NCBI GenBank assembly: GCA_050329935.1
Contig: JBHJOI010000071.1
Coordinates: 1 to 14,862, forward strand
Source of the DNA: CAYSFW01 sp050329935
GTDB lineage: Bacteria; Pseudomonadota; Gammaproteobacteria; UWMA-0217
Direction: 5' to 3'
Length of the DNA: 14,862 nucleotides
Both the position numbers and the translations under genes were made by a program. Below are positions 6,832-14,248 of this stretch, in pieces; positions within the stretch are counted from its first letter, which is position 1; each line of letters opens with the position of its first letter. The notes beneath the pieces are model-generated. The model did not search any database and had not been told where the DNA came from. It was given only the letters and a program-made list of their open reading frames with translations.

Positions 6832-7338
6832 CTAGAAACTTGACGAAGTGTTGCTTGTTCGGTCGGGAGACCTCGAACGCTTGCCTGGCTCTTTGTAAGC
6901 GCTGCCTCGCCGTAACGACCGAAACCTTGGTGCCACGCGATGGACTTCAAGCGTGGGCGCGGGGGTGACCGCGGGTAGGTGTTCCTCCAAGCGGAAGACC
7001 GCCATCGATTGTTTCTGTTGTGGCGACTGACTGCTCAACCCCACGGAGGTTGCCGCGAACGCCTCGCCGGAAGACTGATCGGTTTGGGTGGACTGGCTGA
7101 CCTGAGCCTTCACGGTATTGATCCGCGTGCCACCACGCGATTGTGTTGTGCCAGCGGAGGCGATTTCCTGGACCAAGATCCCTTCGACGAGGCCGTCGAT
7201 TTTGACGAAGAGGGCGAACGCTCCGGTCGGCTGGGCGACCACCAGTGGATTCGAGAATCCTCGCATGGCGTCATATCCGTTCTGGGCAAACGTATTCGCG
7301 CGGCGCCTTGGCGGGTGTGCGTTACGATCGGACAACAT
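6832..7338 (-). pseudogene. Remnant of a second chemoreceptor gene (tail only)
   Basis: An ATG two bases after the cheA stop opens a 168-codon frame. Its middle aligns with the C-terminal helix of the intact receptor: LVQEIASAGTTQSR against LVQEIAAASAEQSS, then QVSQSTQTDQSSGEAFAATS against QITQVTQTNASASEQLAATA, and QSMAVFRLEEH against QIMAFFKVAGH. All upstream receptor parts (both TM helices, HAMP, the hairpin tip) are missing. The far end is frameshifted: another frame near 6880-6836 reads AFEVSRPNKQHFVKF, against AAEVSAPDERHFVKF in the intact receptor, with one extra T before the stop. The block is thus an internally deleted, frameshifted receptor. It may still be translated as a small coiled-coil protein, but it cannot reach the membrane or form the kinase-control tip. 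Confidence 0.78.
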
Positions 7339-7340
7339 TT

Positions 7341-9440
7341 TCAGTGACGCGCAAGGTGGAGGGGTAAGTGCTCGCGCTCGACCCGCGCCACCAACTCCGG
7401 TACATCAAGGATCAACCCGACGTCACCGCTCCCAAGAACGGTGCAGCCGCTGACCCACTTGATCGGACTGAAGATCCGCCCAAGGGGTTTGATCACGGTC
7501 TGTAAGTCGCCGAGCAGGCGGTCGACCACCAGCCCGGCCTTCTTACCGCCGAAGTTCACGACGACGACGCTTTGGCGGTCGTTGGAGCGACCTCCACTCT
7601 GGAACAGTTCGCGCAGACGCAGGAAAGGCAGTACCTCGCCACGCAGGTCCAGGTAGTCATGGTGGCCTGCATCGGTCAGTTCGACGCACTCGTCGACCAT
7701 CTCCAGCGGGACGATGAAACGTTGGTCGCCCACCGCCATCAGGAATCCTTCGATGATCGCGAGTGTGAGCGGCAGACGCAGGCGCACCATCGTGCCCTGA
7801 CCAGCCTCGCTTTCGACTTCGACCGTGCCGCGCAGGTCTTCCACCGCGCGTCGGACCGCGTCCATTCCGACGCCGCGTCCAGACAGATTTGTCACCTGTT
7901 CGGCGGTCGAGAAACCCGGCTCGAAGATCAATCGGTAGATGTCGCCGTCGCTCATCCCATCGCCGCTCGCGATCACGCCGCGCGCGATGGCCTTGTCGAT
8001 GATCTTGGCTCGATCGAGCCCGCGGCCGTCGTCAACCACTTCGATCACGATGCTGCCGGTTTCGTGGTACGCATTGAGTCGCAATTGCCCGGTCGCCGGT
8101 TTGCCGGCCGCGACGCGCGCGGCTGACGCTTCGACGCCGTGATCGATCGCATTGCGCACTAGATGGGTCAGCGGATCGCCGATGCGCTCGACGACGGTCT
8201 TATCGAGCTCGGCGTCGCCGCCGGTGATGATCAGTTCGATCTGCTTGTCGAGTTCGTGCGACAGATCGCGCACGACACGTTGAAATCGATTGAAGGTCTC
8301 GCCGATCTGGACCATGCGCAGTCCTAGCGCCGCGTCCCGGACTTCCTCGACGAAGCGGGCGGCATTGACGACGGCCTCGCGCGTTGGTTGATCGCCGGAT
8401 TCGAGGGCGCGCAGTTCGGTGACGGCGCTCGCGAGCACGAGTTCGCCAACTAGCGTGATCAGGCGGTCAAGCTTGGTGGCTTCGACCCGCACGTAGCGTT
8501 CGCCACGCATCTTGACCGCGGCGGCTTGTTTGTCGAGTGCCGCGGTGACGACTGCGCGCGGCGCGACGCCATCCTTGACCAAAATTTCGCCAATCGGCGC
8601 ATGCGATTCGTCCATGACCTGGGCGCCAAGCGCCGTGGCGAGTTCAATCCGTGTGATGGCGCCACTCTTCACGAGAATCTCGCCAATCCGTTCGTCGGCC
8701 TCGGGTAGCGCGTGGATCAGTTCCGCCCAGGCTTTGGGCGTGCGTCGCGGCGGTAGTATGTGCACCTGACTCGACGCGCGGATGAAGCTGAATGCCTCTT
8801 CGATCTCGCTCGCGTCGCGGTTGGTTTCGAGATCCATCTCAAAACCGAGGTAGCAGGATTCGGGGTCCATCTCGCCGGCGGCGGGGATTTGGTCGCCGAG
8901 CGTGGTCACGTTCGACAGCGTTCCGAGGGTCGCGAGGTAGCGCAGGATGCCGAGCGGGTCCATGCCGTCACGGAGCAGGTCTTGGCCGCAGCGTAGTGAG
9001 ATATGCCAGATGCCGGCGTTGGATGCGGTTTCTGGCGCGTCCAATTCGGCAGCGAGGTAGTGGCGCAATCGCGCTTGGAGCGCGTCGCCGCCATGCCGAA
9101 GCGCGGTCGTGTCGCCGCCGTCGAGTGCCGCGTCCACCAACGCGGCGATATGATCGCGGCACTCAAGAAATAGGCCGATCAAGCCGGCGTCCATCGCCAG
9201 CCGCCCGTCGCGAACGCTGTCCAGCACGGATTCGACGTCGTGAGTGAAGGCGACCACGGCGTCCTGACCGAAGAGCCCGCTCGATCCTTTGATGGTGTGT
9301 GCCGCGCGGAACACCGAGTGGATCAATTCGGTGGTCACGCCACCGGATTCCATTTCGAGCAAGGAACGCTCCATTTCCTCGAGCAGTTCACGGCTCTCGA
9401 CCGTGAAGGTCTGCAAGGCTGGACTTAGATCAATTTCCAT
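7341..9440 (-). CDS. cheA: CheA, chemotaxis histidine kinase with MshEN-like motif pair
   Basis: CheA autophosphorylates and passes phosphate to CheY and CheB. The 699 residues read in order as follows. The P1 Hpt domain has phospho-His H48 (RAAHTIKGSSG). A P2-like region (about 145-228) follows. Two 24-residue motifs at 251-274 (starts RIGEILVKSG) and 282-305 (starts PIGEILVKDG) come next, each ending in Gln. P3 dimerisation helices lie at about 311-378. The P4 kinase domain has the N-box HLVRNAIDHG (N430), DDGRGLD (470-476) and GRGVGMDAV (521-529). P5, the CheW-like domain, runs from about 556 to 699. The motif pair resembles the MshEN c-di-GMP receptor motif, though similar linkers occur in other CheA proteins. 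GGAGAG precedes the ATG. The gene is 82 bases after the STAS gene. Confidence 0.97.
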   Translation of the reverse strand: MEIDLSPALQTFTVESRELLEEMERSLLEMESGGVTTELIHSVFRAAHTIKGSSGLFGQDAVVAFTHDVESVLDSVRDGRLAMDAGLIGLFLECRDHIAALVDAALDGGDTTALRHGGDALQARLRHYLAAELDAPETASNAGIWHISLRCGQDLLRDGMDPLGILRYLATLGTLSNVTTLGDQIPAAGEMDPESCYLGFEMDLETNRDASEIEEAFSFIRASSQVHILPPRRTPKAWAELIHALPEADERIGEILVKSGAITRIELATALGAQVMDESHAPIGEILVKDGVAPRAVVTAALDKQAAAVKMRGERYVRVEATKLDRLITLVGELVLASAVTELRALESGDQPTREAVVNAARFVEEVRDAALGLRMVQIGETFNRFQRVVRDLSHELDKQIELIITGGDAELDKTVVERIGDPLTHLVRNAIDHGVEASAARVAAGKPATGQLRLNAYHETGSIVIEVVDDGRGLDRAKIIDKAIARGVIASGDGMSDGDIYRLIFEPGFSTAEQVTNLSGRGVGMDAVRRAVEDLRGTVEVESEAGQGTMVRLRLPLTLAIIEGFLMAVGDQRFIVPLEMVDECVELTDAGHHDYLDLRGEVLPFLRLRELFQSGGRSNDRQSVVVVNFGGKKAGLVVDRLLGDLQTVIKPLGRIFSPIKWVSGCTVLGSGDVGLILDVPELVARVEREHLPLHLARH

Positions 9441-9522
9441 TTCTAGTTACTCTCTCCGTGGCGGTTCGCGACCTGCGGCGGCGGGTGCCGTTGCGATGTT
9501 CGCTGCCGTTGGTCGGGGCGGA

Positions 9523-9813
9523 TCACGCCAGCGCTTGATTCGCGGATTCGGTTTGCCAGGCGGTCAATCCGGTGAGTCGAAGCACCTCGCCGACGGTATC
9601 GCTAACCGCGCCGAGGTTCAGGCCGGCGTCGCGATGCGCGAGCATCAACATCTGCACGCCAGCACCGTCGATTTCGGTAATGCCGGAGAGATCCAGCGTG
9701 GCGTCGGGGAGGCTCAGCAGCGCGGCTTTCGCGTCGGCGACGTGATAGATCGTGAGTTCGCCCTCGACGATGAGGCGGTTTTGGTTCGAATCGGTTTCGA
9801 CATTCAGTCCCAT
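9523..9813 (-). CDS. STAS-domain protein in the chemotaxis operon
   Basis: This is a 96-residue single STAS domain (SpoIIAA-like anti-sigma-factor-antagonist fold): strands LIVEGELTIYHV, then ATLDLSGITEIDGAGVQMLM at about 38-57. Classical STAS switches have Ser or Thr after the conserved Asp (DSxG); here it is Gly (IDGAG), so the usual phosphosite is missing. STAS genes between cheY and cheA occur in many accessory che clusters, but their role is poorly defined. I chose the ATG at 9813 because AGGTGA, overlapping the cheY stop, sits at the right distance; a GTG three codons upstream leaves no room for a ribosome site. Cytoplasmic. Family is sure, partner unknown. Confidence 0.88.
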   Translation of the reverse strand: MGLNVETDSNQNRLIVEGELTIYHVADAKAALLSLPDATLDLSGITEIDGAGVQMLMLAHRDAGLNLGAVSDTVGEVLRLTGLTAWQTESANQALA

Positions 9814-9822
9814 CGCGTTCAC

Positions 9823-10191
9823 CTATGGCAATACGAGTTTTTGCACGGCCTTCAATAGGACTTCCGGGCGAAACGGTTTCACGACCCAAGCCTTCGCGCC
9901 CGCCATTTGTCCTTCGAGTTTCTTGTCCTCGCCGGATTCGGTCGTCAGCATCACGATCGGTGTGAAACGATGCTCCGGCAGGCTCTTGAGTTCCTTGACG
10001 AAGGTGATGCCATCCATTTCCGGCATGTTGACGTCACATACGATCAGGTTGGGTTTCAAGTCGCCGAGCTGTGCCAGGGCTTCGCGCCCGTTTTCAGCTT
10101 GTACGACCTCGTAACCGGCGCCGCGGAGCGCGATTTGCACGACCTGACGCAATGCCGCGGAGTCGTCGATGATTTGTATGGTCTTGCTCAT
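9823..10191 (-). CDS. cheY: CheY-type response regulator (copy 1, next to the STAS gene)
   Basis: This single receiver domain of 122 residues has no output domain. The acidic pair is D9-D10, the phosphoacceptor D53 (IVCDVNMPEMDG), the switch residue T83 (VMLTTES) and the conserved lysine K105 (WVVKPF). All phospho-relay residues are present. CheA is the expected donor and the flagellar motor the expected target, although this cannot be read from the sequence. It is closely similar along its whole length to the next cheY and clearly arose with it by tandem duplication. GAGG lies five bases before the ATG. The gene starts 34 bases after the other cheY stop, and its own stop is nine bases before the STAS start. 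Confidence 0.95.
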   Translation of the reverse strand: MSKTIQIIDDSAALRQVVQIALRGAGYEVVQAENGREALAQLGDLKPNLIVCDVNMPEMDGITFVKELKSLPEHRFTPIVMLTTESGEDKKLEGQMAGAKAWVVKPFRPEVLLKAVQKLVLP

Positions 10192-10225
10192 GGCTGCCTC
10201 GAAACGGTTGTGCCTTCAAACCGGG

Positions 10226-10591
10226 TCATTGCGCCAGCACGGAAACCGCCTTGAGCAGTTTGTCGGGCTGAAATGGCTTGACGATCCATGCCTTGGCGCC
10301 GGCGGCCTTACCTTGGTCCATCTTGCTTTGCTCGGATTCGGTGGTGAGCATGCACACCGGGGTAAAGCGGTAGGCGGGCAGTTTCTTCATCTCCTGAACA
10401 AAGGTAATGCCATCCATGCGCGGCATGTTCACGTCACAGATCACCATCGAGATCTTCTCGCCGTTGAGCTTGCCGAGTGCATCCTGACCGTCGGAGGCCT
10501 CGATCGTCTGGTAGCCGGCGCCTTTCAGTGCGATGTTCACGACGCTGCGAACCGAAGCGGAATCGTCGACAATGAGAATCGTCTTGGACAT
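10226..10591 (-). CDS. cheY: CheY-type response regulator (copy 2)
   Basis: This is a single receiver domain of 121 residues with D9-D10, phosphoacceptor D53 (VICDVNMPRMDG), T83 (CMLTTES) and K105 (WIVKPF). It shares the same start (MSKTI), the ALxGAGY segment, DGITFV and AGAKAW with the neighbouring copy. The differences lie mainly in the helices that carry partner contacts (34-48 and 86-97). No CheZ or CheC phosphatase is visible nearby. By analogy with other two-CheY systems, one copy may drive the motor and the other drain phosphate; which is which cannot be told here. AGGTGA overlapping the upstream stop codon serves as its ribosome site. Confidence 0.95.
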   Translation of the reverse strand: MSKTILIVDDSASVRSVVNIALKGAGYQTIEASDGQDALGKLNGEKISMVICDVNMPRMDGITFVQEMKKLPAYRFTPVCMLTTESEQSKMDQGKAAGAKAWIVKPFQPDKLLKAVSVLAQ

Positions 10592-10602
10592 GGATCAATC
10601 AC

Positions 10603-11718
10603 CTATAGGAAGTTGATTTCGCCCGGCTGGGCGTGTTTTTGATTGCTCGCAATCGTGTGCGACGCGCTGTGATTGAGGCGCTCCTCGATCGTGGTGTATT
10701 GATTCTTCATGCGCTCCAGCCATGCGGCCAGATCGCTGGGGTGCAACGCGACGGACGCGCCGGGATCAACCAGCCCCATGAGCTCGTCCAGTTGGGATTC
10801 GACGTGGCTCAGGATCTGGCCGACGCGGTCTTGGAACTGGAACGCGACCAAGGCCCCGCTGATTTCGGTGCCGATCTCGTCGCCGATGCGGGTCAGTAAC
10901 TGGCAGGAGTCGCCGAGGGAGGTCAGCGTTCGCGCGTGGTGCTCGATCAATTCATTGATCATCGCCTGCGCGCCGGCAACCTGGTCGGACTCTTGCACGC
11001 TTGACTGTTCGGCCTGCGCGAGCGTTTGCGAGATGTTGCCGGCGATCAATTCGGCGCGGTCGACGATGTTCTTGCCGATATCGGCGGATTGACCCGCCAG
11101 TCGGCGGACCTCGTTGGCGACAACCGCGAAACCGCGCCCGAGTTCGCCCGCCCGCGCGGCTTCGATCGTTGCGTTGAGTGAGATCATTTTGGTTTCGCTG
11201 GCGATGACCTTGACGTCTTCAGCCATCTTTCCCAATGCCGATACATGGCGACCGAGGCCGCGAATTTCCTCGAGCACCGCTTGTTTGTTTTCGAGGATCC
11301 GTTGTAGCGCGGCGGAAACGGAAGTGAGCTGTTCGTAGGTGTTCTGGGTAACGTTCTTGATCGAACCGCCACCGGTTTTATCGGCTTCGTTGGTGCCGCA
11401 ACCGGCGAGTTTGCCGCGCGAGACGTCGAGCGCATCCCCGAGATTGGTGATGATTCCCGAAAATTGACGGGTGAGTTTGGAAATCTCGGCGTCCGAGAGT
11501 TGGCGACAGGTACCGAGCTGGCGCTGCCAAATCGCGAAGGATTCGGTCAGAATGCCGCGAATCTGACGAGCGCGCTGAACTGCGTTCGCGCGCTCGCTGT
11601 CGAGCGGCGCCCGGGTTGAGGCGTGGTGCCGGTCGCTATCGGCCGGGGTCTCCAGTGCAAGGCGCTCCGCGTCGACAAGCACCTGATCCCTGGGCAATTT
11701 CATTGTGTTGTTCTGCAT
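10603..11718 (-). CDS. Soluble chemoreceptor (MCP signalling domain, no membrane segment)
   Basis: The 371-residue product has no signal peptide, transmembrane helix or HAMP. The N-terminal 120 residues are hydrophilic and unrecognised. A coiled coil at about 125-260 carries the receptor hairpin tip (ASETKMISLNATIEAARAGE, then LGRGFAVVANEVRRLAGQS, about 173-211). The end holds the segment ISGALVAFQFQDRVGQILSH (about 286-305), typical of short cytoplasmic MCP-like proteins linked to cheY genes. It is the first gene of the operon. It probably modulates CheA from the cytoplasm, but its input is unknown, and it lacks the HFVKF tail of the transmembrane receptor. The start is uncertain: ATG at 11718 (weak AAAAG) or five codons on at 11703. 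Upstream in-frame codons lack family likeness. Confidence 0.88.
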   Translation of the reverse strand: MQNNTMKLPRDQVLVDAERLALETPADSDRHHASTRAPLDSERANAVQRARQIRGILTESFAIWQRQLGTCRQLSDAEISKLTRQFSGIITNLGDALDVSRGKLAGCGTNEADKTGGGSIKNVTQNTYEQLTSVSAALQRILENKQAVLEEIRGLGRHVSALGKMAEDVKVIASETKMISLNATIEAARAGELGRGFAVVANEVRRLAGQSADIGKNIVDRAELIAGNISQTLAQAEQSSVQESDQVAGAQAMINELIEHHARTLTSLGDSCQLLTRIGDEIGTEISGALVAFQFQDRVGQILSHVESQLDELMGLVDPGASVALHPSDLAAWLERMKNQYTTIEERLNHSASHTIASNQKHAQPGEINFL

Positions 11719-12226
11719 TCTTTTCGGGCTTTCGTCGTGGTACACGCCGGCAGTGATTGATCGACACTTGAAGGCCGATGGCACGGTTGCCAGGATCGCG
11801 AAACTATCTCGGTATTGGATGCGGCAGTTGGCACGTAAACGGCACTCGCACGGATTACTCGAACCGCTCACGATGCAAATTAGCCCTCGTTCGGACGCGG
11901 AACAACGGCACTGCAACGGCGTTGCGAAGCGATCACGTAATAACCCGACAGAGGGTCGTGGTGGGGATGTGGACGAGCGTTAAATTACTGTGCGGGCGAC
12001 CCGCGGGTCGCGCCTGACGGCGCGGTCCACGCGGAAGCCGCGATTTAAAGGACCGATTGATCCCGGCGATTCGCCCCGCGAATACGCTGGTGTGCCGCCG
12101 GACTCGCGGTGACCGACCGCTGCGGGGCAGTCGAATCGCGAAGAGTGGGCTTCATTGGATTCGCTCGGACAGGTGCTTGGGCAGGGGCCATGGTTGTCCG
12201 CGTAAGCTCACGGTTACCAGCGCGAC
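11719..12226. other. Gene-free upstream region of the che operon
   Basis: These 508 bases between msrB and the operon hold no ORF with plausible coding character on either strand. They should contain the che promoter. The best sigma70-like pair on the minus strand is TTGTTC, 17 bases, TAATTT (11905-11877), which is weak. I saw no convincing sigma28 (TAAAG...GCCGATAA) or sigma54 site. A short dyad TGGCA-4-TGCCA lies at 11779-11792. A 16-bp perfect palindrome is listed separately. About 30 bases around 11971-11990 are locally AT-rich. Confidence 0.6.
11996..12011. repeat. Perfect 16-bp GC palindrome, possible msrB terminator stem
   Basis: The bases gcgacccgcgggtcgc equal their own reverse complement. 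The site lies about 215 bases past the msrB stop and 280 bases before the soluble receptor start. On the minus strand the stem is followed by CCGCACAGTAATTTAA rather than a T-run, so it is a poor intrinsic terminator. It could equally be a dimeric regulator site. Only the symmetry is certain. Confidence 0.45.
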
Positions 12227-12619
12227 TCAGCCCCCTTCGGAAAAGCCCAACGCGGCCGAGTTGATGCAATAACGCAGGCCGGTCGGTCGCGGGCCGTCCG
12301 GGAAGACATGGCCGAGGTGGGCGTCGCAGCGCGCGCAACGGACCTCGACGCGGGTCATGCCGTGGCCGTGATCGCTCAGTTCGCGGATCGCGTCTGGACT
12401 GACGGGCGCCCAGTAGGAAGGCCAGCCGGAGCCGGATTCGTATTTTTCCGTGGAGCGGAACAAGGGTGCCTCGCAGCACACGCAGTGGTAAACGCCGGTT
12501 TCCTTGTGCCGGTAATACATGCCGGTGAAGGGCGGTTCGGTGCCGCACTCCTGGGTGATTCGGTACTGCTCCGGCGACAGGCGCGCGCGCAGTTCGGTGG
12601 CTTTGTCGGAGGTGCTCAT
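12227..12619 (-). CDS. msrB: MsrB, peptide-methionine (R)-S-oxide reductase
   Basis: MsrB repairs oxidised methionine by reducing the R-sulfoxide in proteins, using thioredoxin. The 130-residue product is a single SelR/MsrB domain: RITQECGTEPPFTGMY (about 20-35), zinc ligands C46 and C49 (CVCC) and C95 and C98 (CARC), the substrate pocket GSGWPSYW at 63-70, HLGHVFPDG at 101-109, and the catalytic cysteine C118 in RYCINSAAL. The resolving Cys near position 60 of some MsrB types is absent (RSTEKY), as in several thioredoxin-recycled forms. I chose the ATG at 12619 because the family starts there; an in-frame GTG/ATG extension of 41 codons looks non-coding. No signal peptide, so cytoplasmic. It is divergent from the 152-residue gene. 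Confidence 0.96.
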   Translation of the reverse strand: MSTSDKATELRARLSPEQYRITQECGTEPPFTGMYYRHKETGVYHCVCCEAPLFRSTEKYESGSGWPSYWAPVSPDAIRELSDHGHGMTRVEVRCARCDAHLGHVFPDGPRPTGLRYCINSAALGFSEGG

Positions 12620-12798
12620 GGACGATCCATCATGCGTAAGGTGGTCAACGCGTTTGAGTGTAGGCAATCGCGTCCGCGATTCCGCAACGTCCCTAATGCG
12701 CGACGGGTCAATTGTGGACGCGGCGGCACGGCTGGCGGTCACGCGGCGCGGGCCGGCGGGTCATGTGCCGGAATTCCCGTGCCTCGCGTGGCATATAG

Positions 12799-12827
12799 TT
12801 GAGTAAAATGGTCGGGTAATATATAAG
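12799..12827 (+). promoter_or_regulatory. Sigma70-type promoter for the 152-residue gene
   Basis: TTGAGT and TATAAG are 17 bases apart in the most AT-rich stretch of the right half. They match the -35 and -10 consensus at four and five of six positions. Transcription would begin near 12834, giving a leader of about 29 bases before the ATG at 12863. Confidence 0.6.
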
Positions 12828-12862
12828 AATACTGTGATTTGTTTATACGCGAGAGGTACCGA

Positions 12863-13321
12863 ATGAATACGCTGATTGCGAACTTCAATCCGAATGGCGT
12901 GGTCACGATCAACCGCGTCGTGCTTAAACCGGAGTTTACGGTCGACGACCTGCAGGAGCGCGTCGCGTTGCTGTGCGAGAACGTCAAGACCTACCACTCG
13001 GACACAGGATTTGTCGGTGGGTTCGTCGCGTTGAATAGCGGCGCGATCTCGAACGAAGGCTCGACCACGGGCAAGGCGGTTGCCTCCGCGCTGAAGGATC
13101 GCGAGGCATTGATCGTGACGTTCTGGAACTCCTTCGAACAGCACGAGGCGTCGCATCGCAGCGACAGCTTTCAGCCGCTGTTCCGCGAGGTGCTTGCGCT
13201 ATGCGAGAACGGTAACGAGGAGGTGGCCTACACGATGTTGTGGCAAGGCCGCGGGTACTCCGCGGAGGAAGCGCGACGCGCCCGTGAAGCCAAGGAACGG
13301 TATGGCGCTCGCGCGGCTTGA
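12863..13321 (+). CDS. Conserved-looking protein of unknown function, possible alpha-beta-barrel fold
   Basis: This 152-residue soluble protein has no membrane segment or signal peptide. It starts at an ATG with GAGAGG six bases upstream; a TTG 24 bases earlier lacks a ribosome site. Visible features are a hydrophobic N-terminal strand (VVTINRVVL), GFVGGFVALNSG at 49-60, and IVTFWNSFEQHEASHRSDSF at 84-103. The pattern of a Trp-containing strand followed by a His-rich helix and ending in F resembles dimeric alpha-beta-barrel proteins (antibiotic-biosynthesis-monooxygenase-like). A charged helix rich in Ala, Arg and Glu forms the C-terminus. I do not recognise a named family with confidence. 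It has its own promoter and is divergent from msrB, which may hint at stress response, but that is guesswork. Confidence 0.8.
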   Translation: MNTLIANFNPNGVVTINRVVLKPEFTVDDLQERVALLCENVKTYHSDTGFVGGFVALNSGAISNEGSTTGKAVASALKDREALIVTFWNSFEQHEASHRSDSFQPLFREVLALCENGNEEVAYTMLWQGRGYSAEEARRAREAKERYGARAA

Positions 13322-13344
13322 GTCGTTAGGTGCTGCCATGCCTT

Positions 13345-13374
13345 GGGTGGGCTCGGTTTGGGCCGAGCCCGCCC
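13345..13374. terminator. Strong hairpin between convergent genes
   Basis: Two 12-base arms (gggtgggctcgg / ccgagcccgccc, one G-T pair) enclose a TTTGGG loop. The hairpin starts 24 bases after the stop of the 152-residue gene and lies about 140 bases past the phoU stop, where a shared terminator would be expected. No T-run follows on either strand. A smaller stem (CCGCGC/GCGCGG) lies at 13404-13420. Confidence 0.45.
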
Positions 13375-13513
13375 TATCGGCATTCGACAGTTTGCAGGTG
13401 GAGCCGCGCGTTGTGCGCGGTCTGGTTGCCTTACGCCTGGCCTTTAGAATGCCACAATCGCGTCGGTTCCCAGCGAGCCGTCACCGAATACCGGGGTTGA
13501 AAGGTCTTCGACG

Positions 13514-14248
13514 TTAAGGCGCTTTGCGCCGACGTAGTGCCTCGATCAGAATTTCGCGATTCTGGTAGCGAACGTCCCGACCCTTGGCGACGAATATCAC
13601 TTGCTCGGCGATGTTGCCGGCGTGGTCTCCCGCGCGCTCGAGTGCGCGTAGCGCGAAGACCATGTCGAGTACCTGTCCGACCAGGGAGGCGTCTTCCAGC
13701 ACGAAGGTCATTAGGTGCCGCATTGCAACGTCGAACTCTTCTTCGAGTTGCTTGCTTTGCTCGAAGACGTCCAGCGCGAGTTCGACATCGTTCGCGGCCA
13801 GGGCTTCGAGGCTGCGGTCGAGCATGCCGCTTCCCAGGGCGTGCAACGAGCGCACATGATGCAATAGCTTCGCGGCGGGTTGCTGACCTTCGCGTTCGAG
13901 GAGTCGAATCGTGCACCAGGCAATCTGGCAGGCTTTGTCGCCGGAACGCTCGAGGTCGCCGGTGGCCTTGGACAGGGCCAGCACCAGGCGCAGATCGATC
14001 GCGGTGGGCTGCCGCTTCGCGATCAGGTTGAAGATTGCCTCATCGATATCCAGCTCGAAGTGGTCGAGCCGGCGTTCCTTGTCGACCACAAGGCGGGCGA
14101 GGGTTACATCGCCAGTCGTGAGCGCTTGGACCGCGGTTTCGAGTTGTTCCAGGGCGTACTCGCCCATCTCCAGCACGGCGCCACGGATCTTGCTGAGATC
14201 CTCGTCGTAGCTGCGAACCGTATGCCCCTTGGTGACGTCCTCGCTCAT
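13514..14248 (-). CDS. phoU: PhoU, phosphate transport/regulon regulator
   Basis: PhoU links the PstSCAB phosphate transporter to the PhoR-PhoB two-component system and represses the regulon when phosphate is ample. The 244-residue all-helical protein has the usual length and two PhoU repeats (about 15-110 and 120-225). Each carries its metal-binding signature: DLERSGDKA near 97-105 and ALERAGDHAGNIAE near 205-218. No membrane segment is present, so it acts in the cytoplasm. Its ATG overlaps the pstB stop by four bases (ATGA), so translation is probably coupled, matching the common pstB-phoU order. The stop is convergent with the upstream 152-residue gene. Confidence 0.97.
   Translation of the reverse strand: MSEDVTKGHTVRSYDEDLSKIRGAVLEMGEYALEQLETAVQALTTGDVTLARLVVDKERRLDHFELDIDEAIFNLIAKRQPTAIDLRLVLALSKATGDLERSGDKACQIAWCTIRLLEREGQQPAAKLLHHVRSLHALGSGMLDRSLEALAANDVELALDVFEQSKQLEEEFDVAMRHLMTFVLEDASLVGQVLDMVFALRALERAGDHAGNIAEQVIFVAKGRDVRYQNREILIEALRRRKAP

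Noticed and set aside
11779..11792. TGGCACGGTTGC as a sigma54 promoter
   Set aside because: Only two bases separate the GG and GC elements instead of the required spacing, and the strand points away from the receptor gene. At most it is a short dyad.
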